Position numbers and translations under genes: made by a program. This document shows positions 9,445 through 18,148 of a stretch of DNA of 64,000 nt, one piece after another. Positions within the stretch are counted from its first letter, which is position 1. The number at the start of each line of letters is the position of its first letter. This DNA is from Plantibacter sp050587525. Lineage in GTDB: Bacteria > Actinomycetota > Actinomycetes > Actinomycetales > Microbacteriaceae. Where the stretch lies: contig NZ_JBOBFT010000005.1 in the NCBI RefSeq assembly GCF_050587525.1, forward strand, positions 225,000 through 288,999, read 5' to 3'. The notes under the pieces are model-generated. The model was given only the letters and a program-made list of their open reading frames with translations. It was not told the DNA's origin and did no database searches.

Positions 9445-10653
9445 GTGAGCAGCTACCGTGACCTTCTTCAGACCCCCGGCGTGGGGCGCATCATCGTGGC
9501 TCAGCTCACCGCACGATTCCCGTTCGGCATGCTGTCGCTCGCCTTCCTGCTCCATGTCGAGCGGGTCACCGGATCGTACGGTGCGGCGGGCCTCGTCCTC
9601 GCAGCCACGAGCATCGGCCAGGCCATCGCCGGTCCGCTCACGAGCCGCTGGATGGGCGTCTGGGGCATCCGCAAGGTCCTCCTCCTGACGCTCGCCGTCT
9701 GCGCGACGACGGTGTCGATCATCGCCCTCGTGCCGATGACGGTTCCGCTCTACATGATCGTCGGCTTCGTCGCGGGCCTCAGCACGCCCCCCGTGCAGCC
9801 CGCCGTCCGCACCATCTACCCGAAGATGGTCACCTCGCAGCAGCTCACGCCGCTCTTCTCGCTCGACGCCTCGGCGCAGGAGATCATCTGGGTCCTCGGC
9901 CCCGTCGTCACGACGTTCGTCTCCACGCAGGTCGGCACCGTGTGGGGCATCCTGCTCGCGGCCGTCATCATGATCGGCGGCGGCCTGTGGTTCATCGCCT
10001 CACCGGAGGTCGGCCGCGTCCGCATCCCGCGCAGCCGCAGGAAGCTCGGTCAGGTCCTCAAGCGTCCTCCCGTGCTCCTCGCGACGATCGCCGGCTTCCT
10101 CCTCATCGGCGCCTGCGCCGCCGTCGAAGCGGGCGTCGTCGCCACCTTCGGCCACGACGGCCTGGAGGCGGGCATCGTCCTCGCCATCTTCTCGGTCGGC
10201 TCCCTCGCCGGCGGCCTGGCCCTCGGCCACACGCCCATCGGGCCGTTCGCGCTCGCCCGCCGCATCTTCATCGTGTTCTTCGGCCTCGCCATCGCGAGCC
10301 TGTTCCTCAACGTCTGGTGGTTGTCGGTCACCCTCTTCATCGCGGGCATCGGCATCGCCCCGGCCCTCGCGGTGCTGTTCGCGATCGTCTCGGCGAGCGT
10401 CAAGTTCAGCGACACCGCTGAGGCGTACGGCTGGGTCGGCACAGGACAGCTCATCGGTGCGGCGATGGGATCGGCTGCCGCCGGCTTCCTCATCGACGGC
10501 ACGGGCGCGGTGGGCGCGTTCTGGGTCGCGGGCGCGTTCGCCTTCCTCGGCTTCGTGCTGCCGTGGATCGGCCACCGCTGGCACCCCGACCTCCGGGGCC
10601 GGGACGCGAGCCCCATCCCGGACACCGAGCCGATCTCGACGCAGCCCTCCTAG
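9445..10653 (+). CDS. MFS transporter
   Basis: About 402 residues beginning at GTG (SSYRDLLQTPGVGRIIVAQL) with twelve predicted membrane segments. The N-terminal half carries SRWMGVWGIRKVLLL, a degenerate loop 2-3 motif. The central loop (PEVGRVRIPRSRRKLGQVLKRP) is short and basic. Members of this branch (RIIVAQLTARFPFGM) are annotated only as general MFS permeases, and the substrate cannot be told. It is divergent from the hydrolase-tetR operon, so the palindrome at 9352-9366 might also affect it. The C-terminus is polar. Confidence 0.85.
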   Translation: MSSYRDLLQTPGVGRIIVAQLTARFPFGMLSLAFLLHVERVTGSYGAAGLVLAATSIGQAIAGPLTSRWMGVWGIRKVLLLTLAVCATTVSIIALVPMTVPLYMIVGFVAGLSTPPVQPAVRTIYPKMVTSQQLTPLFSLDASAQEIIWVLGPVVTTFVSTQVGTVWGILLAAVIMIGGGLWFIASPEVGRVRIPRSRRKLGQVLKRPPVLLATIAGFLLIGACAAVEAGVVATFGHDGLEAGIVLAIFSVGSLAGGLALGHTPIGPFALARRIFIVFFGLAIASLFLNVWWLSVTLFIAGIGIAPALAVLFAIVSASVKFSDTAEAYGWVGTGQLIGAAMGSAAAGFLIDGTGAVGAFWVAGAFAFLGFVLPWIGHRWHPDLRGRDASPIPDTEPISTQPS

Positions 10654-10823
10654 GATCGCCCGGTCGGCTTCGCACTCGAGGCCGCGAGTCGCTTACGCCG
10701 TTGGCCGGCGGCAGCACGGCCCGCGTACGACCATCGTGATGGGGCCGGCCCGAATCGTGACGGGGCACTCCCGCGATTCGGTCGCGGTACGGGCTCCCGG
10801 AGAGCGCGTGGTTCACTGTTGCC

Positions 10824-11222
10824 ATGCGCATCCAGGAACCAGAAACGTTTCCGGCAGATACCGACACGATCATCACCCCCGTGTACCGGGTCGACTTCTG
10901 GAGTCTCGAAGAGGGGCTCGTCGTCAACTGCTTCCAGGTTCACGACGCCAGGGACGTGCTCGAAGTAGAAGCCTGGGCCAGAGACCAACGGCACAGCCAG
11001 TACATCATCTACTGCGAGGTTCCCGCTCCACAGGGCCTGGTCCAGTATGTCCGCGTCAGCGGGTATGAACCGTTCATCACCAATGACCCGGTCGAACACT
11101 TCCTCTCCGACCCGGCGGACGTCGAACAAGTGCAACAGCGCCTCGATGCGTGGCCGCCCTCGGCTGATGTCCTCGACTCGCCGGTCCGATACACGGCCGA
11201 AGCGCACGACGACACGCCCTGA
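10824..11222 (+). CDS. Hypothetical protein, 132 residues
   Basis: An acidic soluble protein (MRIQEPETFPADTDTIITP) with no signal peptide or membrane helix and no family I recognise. Strands alternate with a long hydrophilic C-terminal helix (DPADVEQVQQRLDAW), which suggests a small alpha/beta fold. The reading frame has the GC-rich third positions of real genes here. It stands alone between the MFS gene (170 bp upstream) and a strong terminator hairpin at 11392-11424. Confidence 0.6.
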   Translation: MRIQEPETFPADTDTIITPVYRVDFWSLEEGLVVNCFQVHDARDVLEVEAWARDQRHSQYIIYCEVPAPQGLVQYVRVSGYEPFITNDPVEHFLSDPADVEQVQQRLDAWPPSADVLDSPVRYTAEAHDDTP

Positions 11223-11391
11223 GCACGCGAAGACGCGCAACGGTGCGAACTGACGACCCGGATCGAATCGGCCTCGCTCGCGTCACTGGGGATCGGCGGG
11301 CGGCCTCGCACGACCTACACCGCGGCGAAGACGAAAGCTGGACACTCGGGGTCACCTGACCACGAGTTGCCCGCGCGTACACCCCGCTTCC

Positions 11392-11424
11392 GGGGCGGTC
11401 GCTCGATCGTCGAGCGACCGCCCC
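11392..11424. terminator. Bidirectional terminator-like hairpin
   Basis: A perfect 14-bp stem, GGGGCGGTCGCTCG / CGAGCGACCGCCCC, closes a five-base loop (ATCGT) between convergent genes. There is no long T-run, as is common in high-GC actinobacteria. Confidence 0.8.
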
Positions 11425-11437
11425 AGAGCGCCCGCCG

Positions 11438-12001
11438 CTACGCCTGCCGGAGCGGCGCGAGCGCCCCATCGAGCGCGACGAGTTCGTCGAGGAGCATGCC
11501 GAGCACGGCGGTCTGCCGCTCGGTCGGCGTGAAGACGCCCTCCTCCACCTGCTTCGCGACGTAGGAGATCTCGACGTTCGCGCCCGTGCTCACGAGGCCG
11601 AGCGCCTGGAGCACCGGGCGGAGCGCGACCACGCCGCGGGTGCCGGCGGACACGCCGCCGTAGCTCGCGATGCCGACGGGCTTCCGGCCCCACTCGTGCA
11701 TGAGGTAGTCGAGCGCGTTCTTGACCGCCGGCGCGTAACTGTAGTTGTACTCGGGCGTAACGAAGAGGAAGGCGTCGGCGCTGTCCACCCGCTCGCTCCA
11801 GGCGATCGTGTGCGGCTGCGTGTACCGGCGGAGTCGCGGATGCGCTTCCTCATCCATGAACGGGAGCGCGAGTTCGCGCAGGTCGACGTAGTCCACCTCG
11901 AAGCGGCCGTCGGCGGATGCGATGCCACGGGCCCACTCCCCGACAGCACCGCCCACCCGCTTCGGTCGGACGCTCCCCACCACGATCATGAGCTTCGGCA
12001 T
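11438..12001 (-). CDS. NAD(P)H-dependent FMN reductase-like flavoprotein
   Basis: About 187 residues with the flavodoxin-like fold of PF03358: MPKLMIVVGSVRPKR is the phosphate-binding start of the FMN site, and VTPEYNYSYAPAVKNALDYL is the conserved second flavin loop. Such enzymes reduce FMN, quinones or azo compounds using NAD(P)H in the cytoplasm. The ATG at 11999-12001 was chosen because the fold begins there; an ATG 15 bases upstream (MGRNRMPKL) is possible. It diverges from the aldo/keto reductase gene with a 71-bp gap. Confidence 0.88.
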   Translation of the reverse strand: MPKLMIVVGSVRPKRVGGAVGEWARGIASADGRFEVDYVDLRELALPFMDEEAHPRLRRYTQPHTIAWSERVDSADAFLFVTPEYNYSYAPAVKNALDYLMHEWGRKPVGIASYGGVSAGTRGVVALRPVLQALGLVSTGANVEISYVAKQVEEGVFTPTERQTAVLGMLLDELVALDGALAPLRQA

Positions 12002-12072
12002 GCGGTTCCTTCCCATCGGCGTTCGCGATGCATCGACCGCCCCGATCCAGGATGGTCGTGTTGAATGGGAGC

Positions 12073-12900
12073 ATGTCGACGCCTTCCCCCATTCTGTCCC
12101 TGAACGACGGCCGATCAATCCCACAGCTGGGGCTCGGCGTGTACAAGATCGCCGATGACGAGGCGACCGCAGCCGTCACGACGGCGCTCGAAGCCGGATA
12201 CCGGCACGTCGACACGGCAACGCTGTACCGCAATGAGCGAGGCGTCGGCCGGGCGATCCGCGAGTCCGCGGTCCCGCGCGAGGAGGTCTTCCTCACGACG
12301 AAGGTCTGGAACTCGGACCAGGGCTTCGACGAAACCCTGCGCGCCTTCGACACGAGCCTCGACCTCCTCGGGCTCGAGTACGTCGACCTGTACCTGATCC
12401 ACTGGCCGGCGCCGAAACAGGACCGCTACATCGAGACCTGGAAGGCGCTCGAACGCCTGCGCGCCGAGGGGCGGGCCCGCTCGATCGGCGTGTCGAACTT
12501 CCACCCGCACCACCTCCGACGTCTCCTCGGCGAAGCGGAGGTCGTGCCGGCGGTCAACCAGGTCGAGCTGCACCCGTGGCTCCCCCAGCACGACACCCGC
12601 GCGTTCGACGCGTCCCACGGCATCGTGACCGAGGCGTGGTCGCCGCTCGCCCGCGCCAAGGTGCTCGGCAACGGCGTCCTCGATGCGATCGCGGCCAAGC
12701 ACGGCCGTTCTGTCGCGCAGATCGTGCTCCGTTGGCACGTGCAGCTCGGCGTCGTCGTGATCCCCAAGTCCGTCACGCCGTCGCGCATCCGGGAGAACAT
12801 CGACGTGTTCGACTTCGCACTCGACGCCGACGACCTGGCCGCGATCGCCGGCCTCGAGAGCGGCGAGCGCACGGGCAAGGACCCGGACGACCTCGACTGA
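12073..12900 (+). CDS. Aldo/keto reductase (2,5-diketogluconate reductase type)
   Basis: About 275 residues, standard for the AKR5-like bacterial group. The catalytic tetrad is visible: D47 (HVDTA), Y52 (LYRNE), K77 (LTTKVWN) and H110 (LIHWP). The NADPH-binding C-terminal part shows VVIPKSVTPSRIRENIDVFDF. It reduces aldehydes or ketones; no specific substrate can be inferred. The start (MSTPSPILSLNDGRSIPQLG) matches the family N-terminus. Confidence 0.92.
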   Translation: MSTPSPILSLNDGRSIPQLGLGVYKIADDEATAAVTTALEAGYRHVDTATLYRNERGVGRAIRESAVPREEVFLTTKVWNSDQGFDETLRAFDTSLDLLGLEYVDLYLIHWPAPKQDRYIETWKALERLRAEGRARSIGVSNFHPHHLRRLLGEAEVVPAVNQVELHPWLPQHDTRAFDASHGIVTEAWSPLARAKVLGNGVLDAIAAKHGRSVAQIVLRWHVQLGVVVIPKSVTPSRIRENIDVFDFALDADDLAAIAGLESGERTGKDPDDLD

Positions 12901-12984
12901 GAGGCGGCCGCATCTCAGGGACCTGTCTCGTCTTCGCGCGTCACGCGCATCGACCGGTCATCTCCGCGCCCTAAGCTGCTGGAC

Positions 12985-13752
12985 ATGACCGCTGTGACCC
13001 TGCCCCGAACGATCTGGGGCGACGCCTCAGCCACCCGCACCGCACTCGTCGTGCACGGTCTCGGGAGCAACGGTCCGAGCACGTGGCGCATCGGCACGGA
13101 CCTCGCCGAGCGCGGCTGGCACGTCACCGCGGTCGACCTCCGCGGCCACGGCTTCGCGCCGAGGACCCACGACTACCGGGTCGAGGCGTACGCGGAGGAC
13201 CTCGCCGCGACGAGGCCAGACGGCGGCGGCGTGTGGGACCTCGTCGTCGGGCACTCGCTCGGCGGTGCGGCGAGCGCCGTGGCGTCGGCGTCCGATCCGT
13301 CGTGGACCCGCAAGCTCGTGCTCATCGACCCGGCGATCCTCCTCGATGACCGCGACGCCACCATCATCCGCGCCAGCCAGGAGGCGTCGTTCGCAGACAA
13401 CACGATCGAATCCGTCCGAGCGAAGAACCCGGCGTGGCACGACCAGGACGTCGAACTCAAGGTGCAGGCGGTCTCTCAAGCGAGCCGATGGGCGATCGAG
13501 CAGACCAGCGAGCAGAACCAGCCGTGGGACGTGCGAGCTCAGACGGCCGACATCGGCGTCCCCACCTTCGTGATCGCTGCGGACCCTGCCGTCCACAGCC
13601 TCTTCACCGGCGCGGTCGCCGCGGAGGTGCTCGCGAACAACCCGAAGCTCAGCATGACGGTCATCGTCGGCGCGGGGCACAACGTCCAGCGGGAGCGTCC
13701 CACGGAGACGATGAAGGCCATCGCGGAGTGGGCGGAGCTGCCCGTTCGCTGA
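12985..13752 (+). CDS. Alpha/beta-hydrolase
   Basis: 255 residues. Typical hydrolase landmarks are LVVHGLGSNGPSTW (oxyanion loop), VDLRGHGFAPRT, the nucleophile elbow GHSLGG with S91, an acid near IAADPAVHSLF and the catalytic histidine in GAGHNVQRERP. No lid or signal peptide is evident, so it is probably a cytosolic esterase or hydrolase of unknown substrate. It follows the aldo/keto reductase by 84 bp on the same strand. Confidence 0.88.
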   Translation: MTAVTLPRTIWGDASATRTALVVHGLGSNGPSTWRIGTDLAERGWHVTAVDLRGHGFAPRTHDYRVEAYAEDLAATRPDGGGVWDLVVGHSLGGAASAVASASDPSWTRKLVLIDPAILLDDRDATIIRASQEASFADNTIESVRAKNPAWHDQDVELKVQAVSQASRWAIEQTSEQNQPWDVRAQTADIGVPTFVIAADPAVHSLFTGAVAAEVLANNPKLSMTVIVGAGHNVQRERPTETMKAIAEWAELPVR

Positions 13753-13897
13753 GCGGTCGCTCCTGAGCCCGGGGACCTGAGCCCGGGTCGTGAGCTCAGC
13801 TCCACCGGCGGACTCCCAGCCCCGCGAGACCGGATCGTGACCGGGTTCCCAGGACTCCCTCCGCCGCGGAAGCCTGTGTGCTCCCTATGGTTGGTCC

Positions 13898-14971
13898 ATG
13901 AGACGCATGACTTCCCGCCGCCGCACCGCCGCGGTCACCTCGTCCCTCGCCATCGTCCTCGCAGCAGGTCTGCTCCTCAGCGGTTGTTCGTTGGCTGGGT
14001 CGTCGGCTCCCGGAACCAACGGCGGCGGGACGATCCCCGTCGTCCCGATGGACCCGCAGGTCAAGCTGCCCGGCGCGGAGGGCGGCGGCATCGCTCCTGA
14101 CGGGAGCGCTTCTGATGCATCCGGAACGGCCAGGAACGGCACGAGCGTGCAGCCGCAGGTCGTCACCACGGGGTCACTCACCCTCACCGATGCCGATCCG
14201 GCGAAGCTCGCGGACAAGGCGTCGAAGATCGTGCTCGACGCGGGCGGCCGTGTCGACACGCGCGATGAGAGCCCTGCCGGTGCGAACCAGACGGCGCAGG
14301 CGAACCTCACGGTCCGCATCCCGAAGGACGACTTCGATCGTGTCCTCGATGACATGAAGGCCCTCGGGATTGTGACGGGCGTCTCGATCTCGACGGTCGA
14401 CGTCACGACGCAGGCGGCCGACCTCGACGCGCGGATCACCGCGCTGCAGGCATCCGTCGACCGCCTCCTCGCGCTCATGAAGGAAGCGACGTCCACGGCA
14501 GACCTCCTCGCGGCCGAGACGAGCCTGTCCGAACGCCAGGCGGAACTCGACGGGCTCGTCGCCCAGCGCGACGCCCTCGGCGATCAGGTCGACTACTCGT
14601 CCGTGTACATCAGCGTCATCGCGCCAGGCACCGCGGGCTCCGCTCTCCCGTCCGACTTCTGGGGCGGCCTGGTGGCCGGCTGGAACGCGCTCCTCACAGC
14701 AGGCAGCGGCCTCGTCGTCGTCATCGGCTTCCTCGCACCGTGGATCGGCCTCCTACTCGTCCTCGGACTCGTGGTGCTCCTCGTGATCCGGCTCGCTCTG
14801 CGCCGTCCGCGTCAGCGTTCGGGTCCGTCTGCTCCTCCGGCGCACCCTGCCGGCCGGGGACCGCACCCGGCCGCCCCGGCACAGCAGCCTGCCACTCCGG
14901 CCCAGCACTCGCAGCCCGCGACCGACGCACCTGGCGAGACGCGCCCGGGCACTGGGACACTGGAGGAGTGA
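13898..14971 (+). CDS. DUF4349 membrane-anchored lipoprotein
   Basis: 357 residues. The N-terminus is a lipoprotein signal with lipobox LSGC (C30). A DUF4349 domain follows at about residues 85-290: VTTGSLTLTDADPAKLADKA, then LTVRIPKDDFDRVLDDM, a coiled helix pair (ALQASVDRLLALM, ETSLSERQAELDGLVAQRDAL) and VDYSSVYISV. A transmembrane helix at about residues 270-300 (VVVIGFLAPWIGLLLVLGLV) precedes a proline-rich cytoplasmic tail. The family function is not established. The stop overlaps the next gene as GTGA. Confidence 0.85.
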   Translation: MRRMTSRRRTAAVTSSLAIVLAAGLLLSGCSLAGSSAPGTNGGGTIPVVPMDPQVKLPGAEGGGIAPDGSASDASGTARNGTSVQPQVVTTGSLTLTDADPAKLADKASKIVLDAGGRVDTRDESPAGANQTAQANLTVRIPKDDFDRVLDDMKALGIVTGVSISTVDVTTQAADLDARITALQASVDRLLALMKEATSTADLLAAETSLSERQAELDGLVAQRDALGDQVDYSSVYISVIAPGTAGSALPSDFWGGLVAGWNALLTAGSGLVVVIGFLAPWIGLLLVLGLVVLLVIRLALRRPRQRSGPSAPPAHPAGRGPHPAAPAQQPATPAQHSQPATDAPGETRPGTGTLEE

Positions 14972-16158
14972 CCATTCCGAGCGCATCAGCATCCGTCCCC
15001 TTCGACCCGGCGACGATCCTGCCGGACGACCTCGTCGAACGGATCCGCTCCCGCGCCGTCGTCCACGACCGGGAGAACACCTTCTTCGATCGTGATCTCG
15101 AGGAGCTCCGGGAGGTCGGCTACCTGCGGGCGTTCGTACCGACGTCGCTCGGTGGGCTCGGTTACGGGCTCCGCGAGGTGACCCTCCTGCAGTCGCGGCT
15201 CGCCACGGCCGCCCCGGCGACGGCCCTCGCGATCAACATGCACCTCGTCTGGACGGGCGTCGCGAAGCTCCTCCGCGACCGCGGTGACGACTCGCTCGCG
15301 TTCGTCCTCGAGGGTGCCGCCGCCGGCGAGCTCTTCGCCTTCGGCGTCAGCGAGGCCGGCAACGACCTCGTCCTCTTCGGCTCGGACACGGAGGCGCGGC
15401 CGGGCGACGACGGCTCGTACTCGTTCTTCGGCACGAAGATCTTCACGTCGCTGTCGCCGGCGTGGACGCAGCTCGGCACGACCGGTCTCGACCTGACCTC
15501 CCCTGACGCACCGAAGGTCGTGTACGGATTCGTGTCACGCGAGGGCGGCGGCTTCGAGATCCGCGACGACTGGGACACGGTCGGCATGCGGGCGAGCCAG
15601 AGTCGGACGACGCTCTTGCAGGGCGCGACGGCACCGGCCGATCGGGTGGTGCGCCGCATCGATCCCGGTCCCAATCCCGATCCCATCGTCTTCGGGATCT
15701 TCGCGTGCTTCGAGACGCTCATCGCCGCCGTGTACACGGGCATCGGCGAGCGGGCGCTGGAGCTGGCCGTGCAGACGGCGAAGCGCCGGACGTCGAAGAA
15801 GAACGGCGGCGCGGCCTATGCGCAGGATCCCGACATCCGATGGCGGATCGCCGATGCCGCGATCGCCTACGACGGCGTCCTCCCGCAACTCGCGTCCATC
15901 GCGGCGGACGTCGACGAGCGCGTCGACCACGGCGCCCTGTGGTTCCCGAAGCTCGTCGGACTGAAGGTGCGGGCGACGGAGACGGCTCGGCAGGTCGTCG
16001 ACCAGGCGATCCGTGTGTCCGGTGGCGGCAGCTACTTCTCCTCGAGCGAGCTCGGCCGCCTCTACCGCGACGTCCTGGCCGGCATGTTCCACCCGTCCGA
16101 TGCGGAGTCCGCCCACGCCACGGTAGCGGGCGCGTACCTCGGTCCCCTCGTCCCCTGA
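14968..16158 (+). CDS. Acyl-CoA dehydrogenase family flavoprotein
   Basis: About 396 residues from a GTG that overlaps the preceding stop (GTGA) and has GGAGGA just before it. The three-domain layout is visible: helical N-domain (DLEELREVGYLRAFVPTSLGGLG), a beta middle domain (FAFGVSEAGNDLVLFGSDTEA, GTKIFTSLSPAWTQLG) and a helical C-domain (IRVSGGGSYFSSSELGRLYRD). Members oxidise acyl-CoAs or act as related flavin monooxygenases; the catalytic glutamate is not obvious by eye, so the exact reaction is left open. Followed by a strong terminator. Confidence 0.88.
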   Translation: MTIPSASASVPFDPATILPDDLVERIRSRAVVHDRENTFFDRDLEELREVGYLRAFVPTSLGGLGYGLREVTLLQSRLATAAPATALAINMHLVWTGVAKLLRDRGDDSLAFVLEGAAAGELFAFGVSEAGNDLVLFGSDTEARPGDDGSYSFFGTKIFTSLSPAWTQLGTTGLDLTSPDAPKVVYGFVSREGGGFEIRDDWDTVGMRASQSRTTLLQGATAPADRVVRRIDPGPNPDPIVFGIFACFETLIAAVYTGIGERALELAVQTAKRRTSKKNGGAAYAQDPDIRWRIADAAIAYDGVLPQLASIAADVDERVDHGALWFPKLVGLKVRATETARQVVDQAIRVSGGGSYFSSSELGRLYRDVLAGMFHPSDAESAHATVAGAYLGPLVP

Positions 16159-16166
16159 ACCCTGCT

Positions 16167-16227
16167 GCCGAGGGGTCCCGAATCGCGGGTGCGCACGCCG
16201 GACACCCGCACGTTGCGACCCCTCGGC
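16167..16227. terminator. Terminator-like hairpin after the acyl-CoA dehydrogenase gene
   Basis: The outer stem GCCGAGGGGTC (16167-16177) pairs with GACCCCTCGGC (16217-16227), and an inner stem CGGGTG/CACCCG lies in the loop. It sits between convergent genes. Confidence 0.7.
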
Positions 16228-16267
16228 GGAAGGGGTGGGGTCGGGGTGGGGGGTCCGGGACGGCGGG

Positions 16268-16546
16268 TCAGCCCCGGTTGTTGGACAGCTCGAAGACGCG
16301 GAGGAGCTCGGCGACGGCGGCGTCCTTCTGCTCGCCGCCCTCCTCGAACATGTGCGACACGTGCGTCAGGAGATGGTTCTCCACGAGCAGCTTGTTGAGC
16401 GAGCCGAGCGACTTCTGGATGGCGAGCGACTGCGTGATGATGTCCATGCAGTAGTCCTCGTTCTCGATCATCTTCTCGAGACCGCGCATCTGGCCCTCGA
16501 GGATCTTCGTTCGGTGCAGTGCACGCTTCTTGATGTCCTCAATCAC
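16268..16546 (-). CDS. CsoR/RcnR family metal-sensing repressor
   Basis: About 92 residues from GTG at 16544-16546. The all-helical DUF156 fold is clear (HRTKILEGQMRGLEKMIENE, then DYCMDIITQSLAIQKSLGSL). Metal ligands by spacing are C33, H58 (ENH) and H62 (LLTH). The third ligand is His rather than the Cys of mycobacterial CsoR, as in RcnR and in the copper sensor of Thermus. The protein should be a cytoplasmic repressor released from DNA by Cu(I) or Ni/Co. A C-tract/G-tract operator lies just upstream (16556-16572), and a very similar one lies before the CopB-like ATPase at 24757, which favours copper. Confidence 0.9.
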   Translation of the reverse strand: MIEDIKKRALHRTKILEGQMRGLEKMIENEDYCMDIITQSLAIQKSLGSLNKLLVENHLLTHVSHMFEEGGEQKDAAVAELLRVFELSNNRG

Positions 16547-16555
16547 GCGCTCAGA

Positions 16556-16572
16556 GTACCACCAGGGGGTAC
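16556..16572. promoter_or_regulatory. Candidate CsoR-type operator GTACC-N7-GGTAC
   Basis: GTACCACCAGGGGGTAC, with a G-tract in the centre, lies 10 bp upstream of the CsoR-type gene and 56 bp upstream of the divergent DUF445 gene. Inverted TACC/GGTA with a G/C tract is the known operator class of CsoR/RcnR proteins. It could control both genes. Confidence 0.6.
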
Positions 16573-16627
16573 CGATGACCGCGCGATGTGAAGCGATCCC
16601 GTCATCGGGCGTGCCTAGGATGGGCGG

Positions 16628-17953
16628 ATGACGGTGACGACGAGTACGAGCACCACGAACGGCGCGACGTCCGGCGGTTCGGGTCCGCAGCCAGGCGGGC
16701 TCTCCGCAGCGGACGCGGACCGGCTCCGCGGACTGCGAGCGATGAAGCGGCTCGCGACGGGCCTCCTCATCCTGATGGCGCTCATCTTCGCCGTCGCGTT
16801 CGCCCTGCAGTCGAGGTACCCGTGGCTCGAGTACGTCCGCGCCGCAGCGGAGGGCGGGATGGTCGGCGCCCTCGCCGACTGGTTCGCCGTGACAGCTCTC
16901 TTCCGGCACCCGCTGGGCATCCCGATCCCGCACACGGCGATCATCCCGAAGCGCAAGGACGAGATCGGGGTGAGCCTCGGTGAATTCGTCGAGACGAACT
17001 TCCTGTCCGAGGACGTCATCCGCGAGAAGCTCGCGACCTTCAGCGTGTCCGAGAAGCTCGGCGGCTGGCTGAGCGAGCCGAAGAACGCTGAACGCCTCAC
17101 GACGGAGGCGTCGGTCGCGGTTCGAGGTCTGCTCGACACGCTGTCCGACGACGATGTCCGCGAGCTCGTCGAATCACTCGCCACGAAGCATCTCATCGAT
17201 CCGGAGTGGGCGCCGAACATCGGCCGGTGGGCGGAGCACATCATCGGTTCCGGCGCCCATCACGACGCCGTCGACCTCCTCGTCGACCGCACGGCCGACT
17301 GGCTCGCTGCCAATCCGACCGCGTTCACGAAGCTCGTGTCGAGTCGCCTGCCGGGCTGGGTGCCGTCGTTCGTCGACCGCCTCGTCGACGACAAGCTCTA
17401 CCGCGAGGCCGTGTCGTTCCTCGAAGCCGTGCGCTCCGATCCGCACCACCAACTCCGCGTCGCCCTCGATCGCTACCTCGTCGAGCTCTCCGGTCAGCTG
17501 CAGCACGACCCAGACACGATGGCGCGCCTGGAGCAGGCGAAGCACGGCATCCTCGACAGCCCCCGCGTCCGCGAACTCGCCGGCAAGACGTGGACCGCGG
17601 CGAAGGCCGCGTTCGTGGACGCGCTCGACGCCCCGGACAGTCTGCTGCGGGCTCGCATCGCTTCGACGATCGCCGATGTCGGCGTGCGCTTGACGACGGA
17701 TCGCTCGCTCTCCGCGAAGGTCGACGGCCGTGTCGGTGACGCGCTCGCCTACATCGTCACCAGGTACCGGCACGACATCGCGAGCATCATCACGGACACG
17801 GTCGAGCGATGGGATGCACGCGAGACGACGGAGAAGATCGAGCTGCTCGTGGGTCGCGACCTGCAGTTCATCCGGTTGAACGGCACGATCGTCGGTGCGC
17901 TGGCCGGTCTGGCGATCTTCACGGTCGCCCAGGCGGTCCTCGCCGCTTTCTAG
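16628..17953 (+). CDS. DUF445 family membrane protein
   Basis: 441 residues. After a hydrophilic N-terminus, a transmembrane helix at about residues 45-65 (ATGLLILMALIFAVAFAL) leads to the conserved DUF445 start (YVRAAAEGGMVGALADWFAVTALFRHPLGIPIPHTAIIPKRKDEIG). A long helical region follows, and a second membrane helix closes the protein (VGALAGLAIFTVAQAVLAAF). Two termini in the membrane and a large helical body are typical of the family, whose function is unknown. It diverges from the CsoR-type gene and shares its operator region, so metal-linked expression is possible. Confidence 0.9.
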   Translation: MTVTTSTSTTNGATSGGSGPQPGGLSAADADRLRGLRAMKRLATGLLILMALIFAVAFALQSRYPWLEYVRAAAEGGMVGALADWFAVTALFRHPLGIPIPHTAIIPKRKDEIGVSLGEFVETNFLSEDVIREKLATFSVSEKLGGWLSEPKNAERLTTEASVAVRGLLDTLSDDDVRELVESLATKHLIDPEWAPNIGRWAEHIIGSGAHHDAVDLLVDRTADWLAANPTAFTKLVSSRLPGWVPSFVDRLVDDKLYREAVSFLEAVRSDPHHQLRVALDRYLVELSGQLQHDPDTMARLEQAKHGILDSPRVRELAGKTWTAAKAAFVDALDAPDSLLRARIASTIADVGVRLTTDRSLSAKVDGRVGDALAYIVTRYRHDIASIITDTVERWDARETTEKIELLVGRDLQFIRLNGTIVGALAGLAIFTVAQAVLAAF

Positions 17954-18148
17954 TCCTGCTCGCCTCTCTCCGCTCTCCCTCTTCTCCTTCCCCGTCCTGT
18001 CGTTCTTGCACACTTCCGGAACGCTGGGCCCGGAAAGCGCTTATTTCAGCCGGCAAACGCTTCCTTCGTCCCTCCTGTCACACCACTTCCGGAATTGTGA
18101 AGACACCAGGAGGGCATGGGGACGGCGCAGGAGGGCCAGAATGGAGCG

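Noticed and set aside
13760..13800. Repeated TGAGCCCGGG after the hydrolase gene as a terminator
   Set aside because: The copies are direct rather than inverted and no stable symmetrical stem was found.
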